Assembly: GCA_951394045.1 (NCBI GenBank)
Contig: OX595986.1
Coordinates: 1,836,001-1,900,000 of the forward strand
DNA from: Nitzschia sp. DOCU1
Taxonomy: Eukaryota; Bacillariophyta; Bacillariophyceae; Bacillariales; Bacillariaceae
Reading direction: 5' to 3'
DNA: 64,000 nucleotides
In this document: piece after piece, positions 34,286 through 44,673 of the stretch
Numbering within the stretch: position 1 is the stretch's first letter
How the letters are laid out: every line of letters begins with the position of its first letter
Translations under genes and position numbers: made by a program
Notes under the pieces: model-generated
What the model was told of the DNA's origin: nothing
Databases searched by the model: none
What the model saw: the letters and a program-made list of their open reading frames with translations, nothing else

Positions 34286-34634
34286 CTCTAGTAGGAAATA
34301 AAAGGTTGCTATCTCCTCGAGATAATACGTAATTTGAAGCCCCTTTTAAGATCAGGAATATTGGTGCCAATAGACAATAGTGGCAACATTGAATTTGCTA
34401 TATTGCCAGCGCATTTTGGCTGAAGCCTACTAGTAGAACCAAAGCATAGAGCATAGTTCAGGCAATAGGTCGCGCACAGCATGCGCGCGATATGAGCATG
34501 TTAAAAGTGCGTTTGATGAAAACATAAGATGATTGGTTTCTTTGGAACTTCATTCGGTTTTTATGAATGTTGCTGCTGGTAATAACCGAAGTAGCACTTC
34601 TTGAAGGCAGCAACGGACATCGAAGAAAGCTAAA
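34286..34634. other. Intergenic
   Basis: A 349-bp same-strand gap. Nothing recognisable; it presumably contains the promoter of the oxygenase gene. Confidence 0.5.
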
Positions 34635-36170
34635 ATGTTGCTTCCAAGAATATCACAGCTTTTTGTTGGCATCCTCTTGGTGGAGATTGCAGCTGATGCC
34701 AACGCGCTCTCGTCGCTTGTCGTGGCGGACATTTCGACGTCGCTGGACTTTGTCCGAGACAATTTAATAGGCAAGGCCTCCCATGTACTGCTTGAAAGTC
34801 ATCTACAAAGAGTAGACGAGGAGCATGAGCGCGACGTCAGAAATTCACCGTTTGTCACCGAGAGTCCCATGGCGGCACGGTCTCGCGGCGTCAACTATGC
34901 TGATCCGCCCAATTTTGAAAGAGTCTGCGTGGCACAGCGCAACGTAGCGGTAAGATCCACGCAACCCTTGTTATCAAAGCAGCAACGAGCGAGTATCATT
35001 TCTGCTGCAGAAGACATGTGGAATCATCCTTCTGGACAGGGATCTTCTCGTTTCACAATTCAGCGTCCTGGAAACTTTGAGGCCCACACAGCCGAACTGG
35101 GAGCTGGAATTCAAGAAAGCATTCTAAACCCATTGCTTCAAGATCAGATCTATCCCTGGTTGCGCAACGCGTTTTCTTGTGAGGAAGTTACATCGTCGTT
35201 CTGCGTTTACGATAGTTTGGTGATCCGCTACAATGCTACTCAAGCCAAACTATTCTCCCAAACGATGCTAGGAGCCAGCCAGCCTTTGCACAAGGACCTA
35301 GGACTGTTTAGTGTCAACATCTTGTTGAGCGAGCCCCAAAACTTTCAAGGTGGTGGGACATTTTTTGAGAACCAACTATTGTTGGATGAACCATCTTTGG
35401 AATCAGTAGCGCCCCTTCAACCGCTGGGCGCTGGGGGTGCTTTGGCGCATCCGTCGAGTGAACGTCATGCTGGGGCTGCGACAACTAGCGGCGTCCGAGA
35501 TATTCTAGTCTTTTTCATCATGGCTACCGATAGATATTCTTTGCGGACACCGAGACTCAAAGGCTGTCTTGCTCACTGTGCTTCCGTTGCCAGCAGTAAT
35601 GGCGACCCTGCCAATTTCGATACTCAGACCAATTTGGATTGCCGGTTACAACATCATTATCTGGCGTGCCGAAACAATCCTAACGACGGCGAAGCCCTCC
35701 TGTACCTTTCAACAATCCTCATGGAACTGGCCAAGATGATGAATGAGGAGAGACAACTTCCAGTGCGACAAGCAGCTAGAGAATTATTGATCCAAGCGGC
35801 GGCGCTTTGTCCATGCGATGCACGCATATGGAATAACCTTGGCATAGTTACGAATCGACTGGCCGAGCGACAAGAAGATTTGCACCATGAGCTTTGGGCT
35901 GCCACCGAGGCAACCTTTACCACGTGTTTGGACCTGCTGGAGCGAAGCCAGGCGGTGGGGTGCGATGTAGCTGCCGATTGGAAATCCTGTCGTTTAAATT
36001 TTGGGCTGTTTCTGGCCAACTTGGACCGGTTCGATGAAGCGACGAATATCCTGGCCCCTCTAGCAGAGTTCGAAAGTGCGCTGTCGTCCGGGGACAATGA
36101 TCTGCTGATACAACAAGCCTCGTCCTTACTTCAATTTTGTAAGCGTCAAATCAAACTGGCGAGTCAGTAG
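34635..36170 (+). CDS. Secreted Fe(II)/2-oxoglutarate dioxygenase, prolyl-4-hydroxylase type
   Basis: An intronless gene of 511 residues. MLLPRISQLFVGILLVEIAA is a signal peptide, so the enzyme enters the ER. Residues 100-300 form a double-stranded beta-helix oxygenase domain: the iron-binding H219-x-D221 is in QPLHKDLGLF, GGGTFFENQ is the usual following strand, the distal His is H278 (ERHAGAATTSG) and the 2-oxoglutarate-binding Arg is R288 (GVRDILVFFI). The C-terminal 180 residues are helical, with repeats resembling TPR helices (DARIWNNLGIVTNRLAERQ). Such enzymes hydroxylate proline or related residues in secreted proteins; the substrate is unknown. All catalytic residues are present. Confidence 0.82.
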   Translation: MLLPRISQLFVGILLVEIAADANALSSLVVADISTSLDFVRDNLIGKASHVLLESHLQRVDEEHERDVRNSPFVTESPMAARSRGVNYADPPNFERVCVAQRNVAVRSTQPLLSKQQRASIISAAEDMWNHPSGQGSSRFTIQRPGNFEAHTAELGAGIQESILNPLLQDQIYPWLRNAFSCEEVTSSFCVYDSLVIRYNATQAKLFSQTMLGASQPLHKDLGLFSVNILLSEPQNFQGGGTFFENQLLLDEPSLESVAPLQPLGAGGALAHPSSERHAGAATTSGVRDILVFFIMATDRYSLRTPRLKGCLAHCASVASSNGDPANFDTQTNLDCRLQHHYLACRNNPNDGEALLYLSTILMELAKMMNEERQLPVRQAARELLIQAAALCPCDARIWNNLGIVTNRLAERQEDLHHELWAATEATFTTCLDLLERSQAVGCDVAADWKSCRLNFGLFLANLDRFDEATNILAPLAEFESALSSGDNDLLIQQASSLLQFCKRQIKLASQ

Positions 36171-36242
36171 CACTCGGGGGGTATTGTTGATGATGCGGGC
36201 AGTTCAAGACGTAGCAGGCCCACACGTACATTGGCTCTGGGG

Positions 36243-36336
36243 CTTCAACAGATAATCAGCTATTTAGTATAGATTTGACATCTATCCAAGACGGGGGTCA
36301 TATGGGACGGCACCTCCCTCTTCGGAGATGCACACG
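36243..36336 (-). repeat. 94-bp segment duplicated (inverted) at 50972-51065
   Basis: This segment spans the last codons and stop of the formamidase gene plus about 39 bp of 3' flank. Its reverse complement occurs at 50972-51065 with one mismatch by eye. The copy here is probably the source, because its coding part fits the formamidase frame. Confidence 0.92.
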
Positions 36337-37687
36337 TCCTTGGAAACTACTTTGATCCCAGCTGCGAGTGCTTCCAAGCTTTTGGGAGGACGGACATCTT
36401 GGTCAAAAATTGCTAACGGGATTGCCAAAGTTGCCACGGCATTGGGAACGTCAACGATGCCCGAAATGCGACCTTCGCAAGGGATGCAGCTAAGCATAAG
36501 ATAAACTTGTTCCTCGGAATAGCCAAATTGAGAAAGATATTTGATGCAGTTCAACACTGCACGCTTGTACGCAAGGGTAGCATCCAAATAATGCTGCATT
36601 CCAGACTCGTCAACCGAAATACCTTCGAAAACGAGCCACTCAGAGTAGCGGGGCTCGAGTGGACCGATTTCGAATATGGGGTTAACCGAGAGGGGGCTCG
36701 GACCAACCACAGGAAGCATCTTCATACCCCCCTTGATAACAGAGCACTTCAACTCCAAGAATCCTGACATTTCAATAGCTCCACAAAAACTTACTTCTCC
36801 GTCGCCCTGCGAAAAGTGCATGTCACCCATGGACAAAAGAGCTCCAGGACAAAAGACGGGAAAGTAGACTTTGCAACCCCGACTCAAGTTCTTGATATCA
36901 CAGTTACCGCCATTCTCTCTACCAGGAACGGTTCGGGCAGCTTCTTGGGCAACTGACAACCATTTCTCGTCCCCCATCTTATCCTTGAAATGGCCTAAAG
37001 TTCCGAGCATGGCACCCTTTGGCTCCGGCAGGCACGCCAAGGGTCGTGTGTGGAGGCACCCAACAAGTGTCTTTTCTTTTTCGGTCCCTTCCTCAGCCAC
37101 AAGAGCAGCCTCACGGTCATTCCACATTTTCAACAGTTCAGCCGAAGGTGCTGTGCCAATAAGACCTGGATGAATCAAACTGCCATACCACCCGTGAGAA
37201 AAATAATTTGTGTCCTCCAGCCTACACCAATCGCTACTTACCCCGCAAAGCGAACTCCAGGGATGTGGCGGGACGAGCAGTACACGCCTTCAATATCCCA
37301 GCATGCCTTGGTAGCACGTGGAAAGTGATCAGTAAGGAAACCCCCGCCGTTTTCCTTGGCGAAGGATCCGGTGAATCCCCATTCGTCGCCGTCGAGAGGA
37401 CCAAGGTTCAGAAACTCCACCTTCAACAAATCACCTGGTTCTGCTCCTTCAACGGTGATCGGACCACTCAAGTAATGAACCTGAGATAAATCAACGTTTT
37501 TGACGTCGTCCGATGACTCATCGTTCTTGATTTGCCCACCGGTCCAGTCAACGCACTCGACGCGAAACACTTCACCTTCTTTCACTGTGGCCACCGGAGG
37601 AATGTCAGGGTGCCAACGATTATGCAATGGCGTTTCCTGCTCCCATGGGAGTTTCTTCGGGTCAACGGAAATGATAGTCTTCACCAT
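36282..37687 (-). CDS. Formamidase (FmdA/AmdA family)
   Basis: Two exons, complement(37242-37687) and complement(36282-37179), give 447 residues. The 62-bp intron joins as RFAGLIHPGLIGTAPS, a conserved family stretch. Other signatures are VDWTGGQIKNDES, VHYLSGPITVEGAEPGDLL, a mid-protein SMGDMHFSQGDGEVSFCGA (metal/active-site region) and the C-terminal GGAVPYDPRLG. The enzyme hydrolyses formamide or short aliphatic amides to ammonia and the acid, releasing nitrogen in the cytosol. The length is normal and no key motif is missing. The last 18 codons lie in a 94-bp segment copied elsewhere in the window. The stop is 111 bp from that of the convergent oxygenase gene. Confidence 0.93.
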
Positions 37688-38952
37688 GATTGTTGAAAGT
37701 TATGAGGAATTTTGGGAGGTGGTGGGCAGTGAACATAGCTTTCTGACGACACAATGATGTTGCTACACACAAGACGCATATGTATCCTTTTGCGATCTTT
37801 TGGACAAGTTCTGTCAAAATGGCGGGAAGATTGATGGGTCAAATGAGATGCACGACATGAAGTGGACAGAAAAGCACCAACCAAAGTCCTCACTAATGAG
37901 ATGTCATCTTCGAAATATGTGCCTTCGAACTTTGAGCAACACGGACGGTACTGCTGTCGACGTTCAGCATCTTGGGGTGGTTTCTGCCGCCAATGATCTC
38001 ACTGGACTCGACTCTCCTTGAAAGTACTGTAGCGACGGGATGACATGAGATAGACTTGATGATAGAAAAGCCCAACAGTCGTTTGATAGAGGAGCCTCCG
38101 CTTGCAGCAGCTCCGGATTAGAAGTAGTAGAGCATCTGGCAGGGTACAGACTGGTACTTTTCCACGAGTGGTGCTGGTGGATTCATGTTTTCCTTAGAAT
38201 CTGCCTTGGCAGAACAACGATACTGTGTTGCGAAATCATGTCGACAGTCCACTTGGTAAAGCATCACTGAGAGATAGTAACCTAGCTGCTGGCTCGGCGG
38301 GTCAAGACTATTCATGGTATGATACTCGAACTTGTCGTCTGTCCTTCACACAAGAGTCGGGTAAGCCAGTCCAATCATGAATCAATCAATCTTGAATTGA
38401 CCCGCTGAAAAATTGAATCATACGCGCGTGCCTCCTACCCTCAAAATTTCGATCATTAAAATTTCTATGACTCTTTTGAAAATCAATATCAAATTGAAAA
38501 TGTATAGCATGTGCCGTTGCTGTTGTTAGCGTGCGCCGTTCAACGGACGCAGGGATACTTTTGGCACGTGCACTCAACGGTCCCGGCTCCATTGTTACAC
38601 GGGACAAACAGACAGGGGTGCACGAAGTGAAGGGAAACGGACAAGGATCGGAAAGGGCCCCTGCACCGCTGCACGAGCCAATGGATATGAATCGGACTGA
38701 AAACAACGCTGGCGTGACAAGAACTTCCACTCTGCTTCCACCCGAGGGCTGTAGGGATCAGCAACTCATTCATTGTACATGCTTTGTCTGGAAGGAATAG
38801 GAAGACAAAGTCGTGATCATACCAAACATCAAGAGACATATTCATTCCTTTGCTACGGAGGAAAGTGAAAGTGTTGTCGGGTGGAGCTTGTTCAGTTGAG
38901 TTTTGGTGTTGTAGTAGTTCTGTAGACAGAATTCGTAGCATCCATCTCGAAA
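37688..38952. other. Long divergent intergenic region
   Basis: A 1.27-kb gap between divergent genes. Short frames (up to 133 codons) overlap one another on both strands and resemble nothing. No repeat or RNA was recognised. Promoters of both neighbours are presumably at its ends. Confidence 0.5.
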
Positions 38953-40050
38953 ATGCCTCCAGCAGCGCACTTCGATTTCATAACGGCACTGGAAGAGCCC
39001 TATGACAGCATCGAAGATGTGGGGTGTATCGAAGTGGAAGCCGTGCAGGGCTCCGATCAAATGAGTGTGGTAACTAGAATTCGTATGCTCCCTCGGGACA
39101 TGGGTTTGGAAGAGTTTCAAAATCCGCAGAGGCGGCAGCCGAAATCATTAAGTGGAGCTGATGACTCGCGATACGATTACTTTGGTGGAGGTAACGAGAA
39201 GTGCCTCGCAGATAGTTTCGACTCGGTGGACGAAATTGAAGAGAATTCGAACGAGGCGAGGTTGATCAAATCCCTTGTTTCAAGGGCCACAGTAATCCCT
39301 TACAATAGGGAATCGGGGCTCGGTAGTCCATACATTGACACATACGTGGACCACTCTTTAGAGCGTGATGATCCATACTTTCTGAACGAGACAGAGGCAA
39401 AGTATCTGGATGTTCTCGATCGGCATCTTCAGGATACGGATCCTGAGTCGATGTCGTTTGCAGACCTCGAAGTCGAGCCCGATGAACCTCACCCTAACAA
39501 AACTATGGCAAACATGGACCAGATCATGGAACACCTCCTTGACAACCCGTGTTGTGAATGTTCCCCGATGAAAATGGAGAGGCCGCTCAAGTCATCGCTT
39601 CGCCCCCCGCGATGGACATACAGAAACGGCAGCCGCTCGTCGCCAGGATCTTCCTCTTCTTTGAAAGACCTTTCGGTCCAGTTCAAAGAAGTGGACATTC
39701 GTGAATTCAATATGACGCTAGGCAATCACCCGTCAGCAACATCGGGACCTCCCGTCATGATTGATTGGGATAGTCCTCCTAAGACGGCTGTCCTTCCTCT
39801 TGAAAAATACGAAGAAGCAAGACAGCCGAGAAGAAACAGGCGGCAACTCAAGCTAAGTTTACAAGAACGACATAACATTCTTGTTAAGGAGAAAGGGTTC
39901 TCGTTCGAGGAGGTCAAAGGTGCATGGCAAGAAGCACTAGAGATACGGAAGCGAAGAAAGGAAACGCTGGAGCGAGGTCTCGCATTGATGAAGTGGGATG
40001 AAGTATGGGAATCAATGGGTCGAAAGTTCTCCCGGCTAGTTGATCGCTAG
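38953..40050 (+). CDS. Diatom-type acidic protein of unknown function
   Basis: An intronless gene of 365 residues starting MPPAAHFDFI. The first 230 residues are acidic and disordered. A compact block follows: DLSVQFKEVDIREFNMTLG, then HPSATSGPPVMIDWD. I recall such a block (V-x-F-x-E-V-x-I-R-E-x-x-x-x-L-G-x-(H/N)P...GPP...L-x-W) in many diatom proteins of unknown function. The C-terminal 90 residues are basic and helical (RRNRRQLKLSLQERHNILV, then EVKGAWQEALEIRKRRKETL). No enzyme motif is visible. The family recall is from memory and unverified. Confidence 0.7.
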   Translation: MPPAAHFDFITALEEPYDSIEDVGCIEVEAVQGSDQMSVVTRIRMLPRDMGLEEFQNPQRRQPKSLSGADDSRYDYFGGGNEKCLADSFDSVDEIEENSNEARLIKSLVSRATVIPYNRESGLGSPYIDTYVDHSLERDDPYFLNETEAKYLDVLDRHLQDTDPESMSFADLEVEPDEPHPNKTMANMDQIMEHLLDNPCCECSPMKMERPLKSSLRPPRWTYRNGSRSSPGSSSSLKDLSVQFKEVDIREFNMTLGNHPSATSGPPVMIDWDSPPKTAVLPLEKYEEARQPRRNRRQLKLSLQERHNILVKEKGFSFEEVKGAWQEALEIRKRRKETLERGLALMKWDEVWESMGRKFSRLVDR

Positions 40051-41166
40051 TTGATCGAGCGGTATAATGAAACTTGCTAGACTCGATATAAACTTATAGA
40101 AGCAAGGCCCGGTGCCCATCCGTCAACTCCTTCTTCAAAGGTAGTGTTGAAGTGGGCCACGTTGCCTCTAGACCGTATTTTATGTACCTACCCGAGCAGT
40201 ACTAATGATTCCTTAGAAAACGAAAGTGAGCAAAGATCGTTTGAATTCTCTCAAGTGATTTCTAAGCTGAAGTGATTGCTATGTTATCACCGTCCCGGCA
40301 GCGCAATCATCAAGAAGATAGCGAAGCGGACAGTACTACTACAAGTTACTGGACTATGATAATACCGTCAAAGCAGCGAATAAGGGGGTGCGCGCTATTA
40401 CTAGGAACACCACTACCTGATAATTGATTTTTTGTACTGCAGGTGTAATGCCGGGTCTCTCTTATCGCGTATTGCACGGATATCTTGGAAACATCATGCT
40501 TTACATGGAATCTGCACCCCCCGCCGGGCTAGAGTAAACGACCAAGAGACGAAATCGGCAGGACACGGAAGGGGGCGGTGTTGCTGGTTCTTGCTGCAGA
40601 GAAGGAGACCCCAAACGGCTCTACCGTACTAGTACCAGTAGGTGTCCTCTATTTGCCCAATAGTAGAGCGAAACTTGGGAGCACATAATACATCATCATG
40701 TATCATTCAGTTCCAGGTACATGCTATGGCTGGGTCAAGGGTCATAAATATTTTCGTAGCGCATCGTAGGCGCAGTACAAAAAGGGGAAAGTCGGGCACG
40801 CGCGCACATCCTATGCATAGTTATCCTTGCATGCTGGTTCCTTCAAGTCATATACATGGTACGTTCAGAAGAGTTTGGGTCGGAATAAGAGGGGTGCTTC
40901 CCCCTTTCATTGATCCCTATTTTGGCGGTCATCGTTGATCTTTGTTGGAAGCAGACATCGGCACGCAAGCTCGTTTTCGATGACCCTTGTGCACGTGAGC
41001 TCCATCCCACCTCTCGATTTTGCTCCTGCAGCTACGGAGACCGTCCGTACTGCTCAGGTTATTTCCTCCGCCTATCAACCCTCAACTTAGCCATCTTGTA
41101 CAGCGGCCGTATCGGTTGCTATTTAGTTTGGAGCAATAAGCACGGTTAGAGCATAACAATCTCAAA
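40051..41166. other. Long intergenic region
   Basis: A 1.1-kb same-strand gap. The sequence just after the previous stop repeats CTAGTTGATCG. Otherwise I see no supported gene, RNA or repeat. Confidence 0.5.
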
Positions 41167-41949
41167 ATGGACAAGCAAGACGATCCCAAATTCGACTTCA
41201 AGGCCCCCGAGGACAACCTCCGAAAGTGGCAGCCGAAGAAATGGGAAAATGAAGCTTTCCAGGGTGTCTCTCCTTTCGATTTTGCTATGCGACAAAAGAA
41301 CGAGGAGAAGAAGAGAAAGGAGCTAGAGCGGGAGGCAAAGGCTAAACTGTACAATTATGAGGGGAAAGGCGTCCAGACTCTTAGCGAGGCTAATGCCGCG
41401 AAGGTCAATGAAACAAACGAGAAAGGTAAGCAGGCGGCTCGTGAAATGAAACAAGAAGCCATGAAAGTTAACATGGCAGTGGCTGGTTTTGGAGCCGAGC
41501 AAGCTTCGCGCAACGCAGATCACAAGCGTGAGCTTGACGCCAAAAATCTTGCCCGCGAAACCAAGTCCACAATGAAGGATGTCAATATGGCAGCGGCTGG
41601 ATTCGGGGTTGAACATGCAGCCAGAAACGCCGACTTTGACCGGGAGAAGGCTTGGAAGGAAACTCAGCGACAGGAGAAGGCTGCCCAGAAGGATGTGAAC
41701 ATGGCTGCCGCTGGGTTTGGAGTGGAACACGCTGCTCGCAATGCGGACTTCGAACGCGACCAAGCCTGGAAGGAAACGCAACGCAAGGAAAAGGAAAAGC
41801 AAAAGGACGTCAACATGGCTGCCGCCGGCTTTGGAGTCGAACAAGCGTCGAGAACCGCAGATTTCGAGCGCGAAAAGGCGTGGAAAGAAGAGCAGCGAAA
41901 GGAGAAGGAAAAGCAAAAGGAATTCGATATGGCGAGGGCCCTTTTCTAG
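41167..41949 (+). CDS. Protein with four 38-residue repeats
   Basis: An intronless gene of 260 residues starting MDKQDDPKFDF. Residues 1-100 are charged and include FQGVSPFDFAMRQKNEEKK. Residues 101-252 are four tandem 38-residue units, each a small-residue block VNMAAAGFGVEHAARNADF followed by a Lys/Glu helix (REKAWKETQRQEKAAQKD in unit 2). Unit 1 is the most divergent and units 2-4 are close. The end is FDMARALF, a partial fifth start. The highly charged helix alternating with a Gly/Ala core suggests an extended helical or coiled rod. I know of no named family for it, so the function is unknown. Coding status is strong because the repeat is kept at protein level with synonymous changes. Confidence 0.85.
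   Translation: MDKQDDPKFDFKAPEDNLRKWQPKKWENEAFQGVSPFDFAMRQKNEEKKRKELEREAKAKLYNYEGKGVQTLSEANAAKVNETNEKGKQAAREMKQEAMKVNMAVAGFGAEQASRNADHKRELDAKNLARETKSTMKDVNMAAAGFGVEHAARNADFDREKAWKETQRQEKAAQKDVNMAAAGFGVEHAARNADFERDQAWKETQRKEKEKQKDVNMAAAGFGVEQASRTADFEREKAWKEEQRKEKEKQKEFDMARALF
41467..41922 (+). repeat. Coding tandem repeat, 4 x 114 bp
   Basis: Four in-register 114-bp units encode the 38-residue repeats of the gene at 41167. The DNA units differ at many third positions, so the array is not freshly amplified. Confidence 0.9.
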
Positions 41950-42102
41950 ATCGATTTTCAATCATTTCGCAGCAACCTGCGTTGATAGCTTTAGCATCAT
42001 TGCTTCATGGCCATCAAACCACCTGTTGAATCAATACATTCAGAGAAATAAGCTTATTCAGAGAAATAGCCTAATTTAGGCTCTATCTATTCAATTTTAG
42101 CT

Positions 42103-43326
42103 TCAAAATCGAAATTCGTAAAGGTAGTAGGTGAGGGAGGATAATTCCTGGAAGTGTAGGAAGCATTCCTCATCATCCCCGTTGGCTAGTGGGTTGGAAT
42201 GGTATTCTTTAGGAGCAACTTGTGTCTTGCAGTCTATGCAAGTCTCCTTCATTCGATCAATGAATTCCACGAGACCATCGCGACCTGTTTCCGGAGCAAC
42301 ATAGTAAAAGGTTCCTCCTTGCTTCAGCAAACCGGTCACGACGTCAACAAGCAGCGGCACGAGGGCTTTCTGGTATATAAGGTCAGACCCGATCACAAAG
42401 TCAAGTTTTTCCTGCGGCCACGTTGACTTGTCACACCAGTCCATTATTGACGCAGAAGAGTTCTTTGCTTTGTTCAGAGAAATGTTGTACTCCAAGTTCT
42501 CTACCGTTCTCGGATTCAAATCGGTGAGATAGACCATTTTCGGGGCTGGATTGGAAACGGCAACGGCTAGCCCAGGGACGCCACATCCAGCTCCAAGTTC
42601 ACAGACAGTCGAGTCTTTCCAGGTCATTTCTTTTGTCCACCTGGCCAAGACTAGTGCCGCAGACCATATCGACAAGCCCGTCGTATCTTGGTCAGGTCGT
42701 TCCGTGTCGGCAAATGGATTATCAGCATTGGTAATGGCAAGTTCACGGATCAACAAGGGAGATTGACTGTCAAAAAACTCATGAACATGTGACGTTGCCT
42801 TTGAGTCTGTGGCGAGAAGTTTCTCTTCTGCAGCAGAGTCGTGTTCCAGTATGGATTTGATTACGCCCTCATTTTGTGAGGTAAATCCTTCCGTCAGTGC
42901 CGATCTTCCAAAGTCATTCTGTGCCAGAACATCGATTTCATGAAATTTCTGTGTCGTTAATAACTCTACCATTTTTGCTTGTGAATTGATGGCGGCAAAG
43001 TGCAACGGTGTGTTCCCGGAAAGATTTTTCTGGAAGCCGTGGCCAAAGTCTAAAAGAATCTGCGCAATTTGGACGTGCCCGTTTGCTGCGGCCATGTGCA
43101 AACCAGTATTTCCCGTGTCTGGATGTGAATGGTTGACAATAGAGGGAAAGCGACGTAGAAGAATCCGAATGATATCCACTTCTCCATACCGGCAACTTTC
43201 TAGCCATTCTGCATTGGCCTCCGATTCTGTCAACTCGGCGACTTGCTCTATCATATCCTTGTATTCTTCCCTTGTCATTTCTATGGGTTCTTCCAGACCC
43301 TTCATTTTCTTTTCATCAAGTATCAT
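42103..43326 (-). CDS. Ankyrin-repeat protein methyltransferase (METTL21/FAM86-like)
   Basis: A single exon of 407 residues. Residues 40-185 hold three to four ankyrin repeats (NTGLHMAAANGHVQIAQILL, NTPLHFAAINSQAKMVELL). Residues 220-400 form a class I methyltransferase of the Methyltransf_16 type: TGLSIWSAALVLARW, SAM-binding motif I CELGAGCGVPGLAVA, LTDLNPRTVENLEYNI, and SDLIYQKALVPLLVDVV, whose S-D-L-I-Y matches the D-x-x-Y substrate motif of METTL21/FAM86 enzymes. These methylate lysines in chaperones or elongation factors. The ankyrin part probably picks the target protein, which is unknown. Catalytic motifs are intact. Confidence 0.85.
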   Translation of the reverse strand: MILDEKKMKGLEEPIEMTREEYKDMIEQVAELTESEANAEWLESCRYGEVDIIRILLRRFPSIVNHSHPDTGNTGLHMAAANGHVQIAQILLDFGHGFQKNLSGNTPLHFAAINSQAKMVELLTTQKFHEIDVLAQNDFGRSALTEGFTSQNEGVIKSILEHDSAAEEKLLATDSKATSHVHEFFDSQSPLLIRELAITNADNPFADTERPDQDTTGLSIWSAALVLARWTKEMTWKDSTVCELGAGCGVPGLAVAVSNPAPKMVYLTDLNPRTVENLEYNISLNKAKNSSASIMDWCDKSTWPQEKLDFVIGSDLIYQKALVPLLVDVVTGLLKQGGTFYYVAPETGRDGLVEFIDRMKETCIDCKTQVAPKEYHSNPLANGDDEECFLHFQELSSLTYYLYEFRF

Positions 43327-44121
43327 CTTTGCGAATGGGAGACGGACGATGAAATGATTTGAAAGGTTGCGCTGGCGACGATATATATCACAACAGGTTG
43401 ACGGACTGCAGAGAGTGGAAGGATTAAGAGTTTCGTGCCGATCGAGCTTTCATAATCCAATGGCCTCGAGCGAAAGTCGTGGGGGTGTGGAAGGACGGTC
43501 GGGACAAACGATTGGAAATGTCCATCGAACGTCCAAAGGTACTCTAATTCTGTGGTACATGTGGTGACTCGAATCCAGTGAGCGTTCGGGACTGCATATC
43601 TACCCTGTCGTTGTGACACTCTGACAGCATAAATATTGGAGAATATTTAATTAATTTATTCCGTGTGACTGATTTTAATATTGCCCCAGCCAAGACTTCG
43701 TCGCGCGCCCGCCCAAGAATAAAACACCGCGGAAGCCGCGGCAGTAAGACTGAAAACGCAGGCGGTGCCGTTACTATCGTACGTTGTTACATGGTACACA
43801 GAGCAAGCAGCACGACGCGTCGCGGGCAGAGGAAGAGCGGTGGTCCAGTGCCTCGCATGCCGGAACGATAGAGAGTAGATAGCAAGAAACGAGGGAATTT
43901 TATCCGCGAGCTGTGGCACGAGCTTGAGACAATAAAGCAGGGTCACGAACGGCCTTCAAACGACGTTGCCTTGTAACAAAGCTTTCCAGCATCCTTCTTG
44001 CGGATTCATTGTTGCCCGAAAGCTCCTTTGGCGTTGATTGATTGAGTCGCTCTTCGCTGTAGTATTTCGAGAGAATTCATCGCACTTGTCCGCCAGGAAA
44101 CCCGTGCGAATAATAGCAACC
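43327..44121. promoter_or_regulatory. Divergent upstream region
   Basis: A 795-bp gap between divergent starts, with an AT-rich patch at 43626-43685. No supported gene or RNA; promoter roles are inferred from position. Confidence 0.4.
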
Positions 44122-44673
44122 ATGGCAGAAACAGGTTCAAAAACCAAGGGATCCGATGACCTTGACGCACGACAAACACCGACAAAACCTCTAGCCGGGT
44201 GGCAACTGAGAGAACAAATGAAGAATTCTAGTCACCGTCCAGTTCCCACACCAGGAGTACGAAGACCGATACCGAGGCCGAAAACAAGCCTCGACGGTGG
44301 CGTAGATCCAGCACTCCCTCCGGCTTTTCGAGCAGCGTTTGAAAGACAAAGGAAGAAGGGAATAGACGATTTCAATTCATTGGCTTCTGTACACACCGCA
44401 TCCAGCAGCGCCATGAAGACTGAAAATACTGCAAACGCGTCAGACTCGGACGATGATTCGGATTCCTTTGATGGCCATGACAGTTTTGCTAGCCTGGGGG
44501 AGGACGATGATGACGATGAAGCATACCGGGAAGGAAGGAATCAAATGGCGCGGCAGACGGTGGAATGTTCACGGACGCCCGGAACAAAGAGCCCATTGCT
44601 GAAAAACAACGAGTTCCGATTCAAGAAACCTGGGGGGTTGCATAGTACGCCACTGGACTTTATAGCGGAGTAG
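44122..44673 (+). CDS. Hypothetical disordered protein
   Basis: A 183-residue frame from ATG in AACCATGG (MAETGSKTKG); the longer upstream frame lacks an ATG. It is polar throughout, with PTPGVRRPIPRPKTSLDGG, an acidic Ser/Asp run (ASDSDDDSDSFDGHDSFASL, then GEDDDDDEAYREG) and a basic-hydrophobic end. TPGTKSPLL and GGLHSTPLDFIAE are short motifs that might bind partners. I do not recognise it. The good start context and composition support coding, but evidence is limited. Confidence 0.5.
   Translation: MAETGSKTKGSDDLDARQTPTKPLAGWQLREQMKNSSHRPVPTPGVRRPIPRPKTSLDGGVDPALPPAFRAAFERQRKKGIDDFNSLASVHTASSSAMKTENTANASDSDDDSDSFDGHDSFASLGEDDDDDEAYREGRNQMARQTVECSRTPGTKSPLLKNNEFRFKKPGGLHSTPLDFIAE

Noticed and set aside
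37688..38952. Several 60-130-codon frames on both strands
   Set aside because: They overlap each other, lack good starts and resemble nothing.
43480..43580. Possible tRNA because of a GACTCGAATCC-like B-box
   Set aside because: No matching acceptor stem, anticodon stem or A-box could be drawn.
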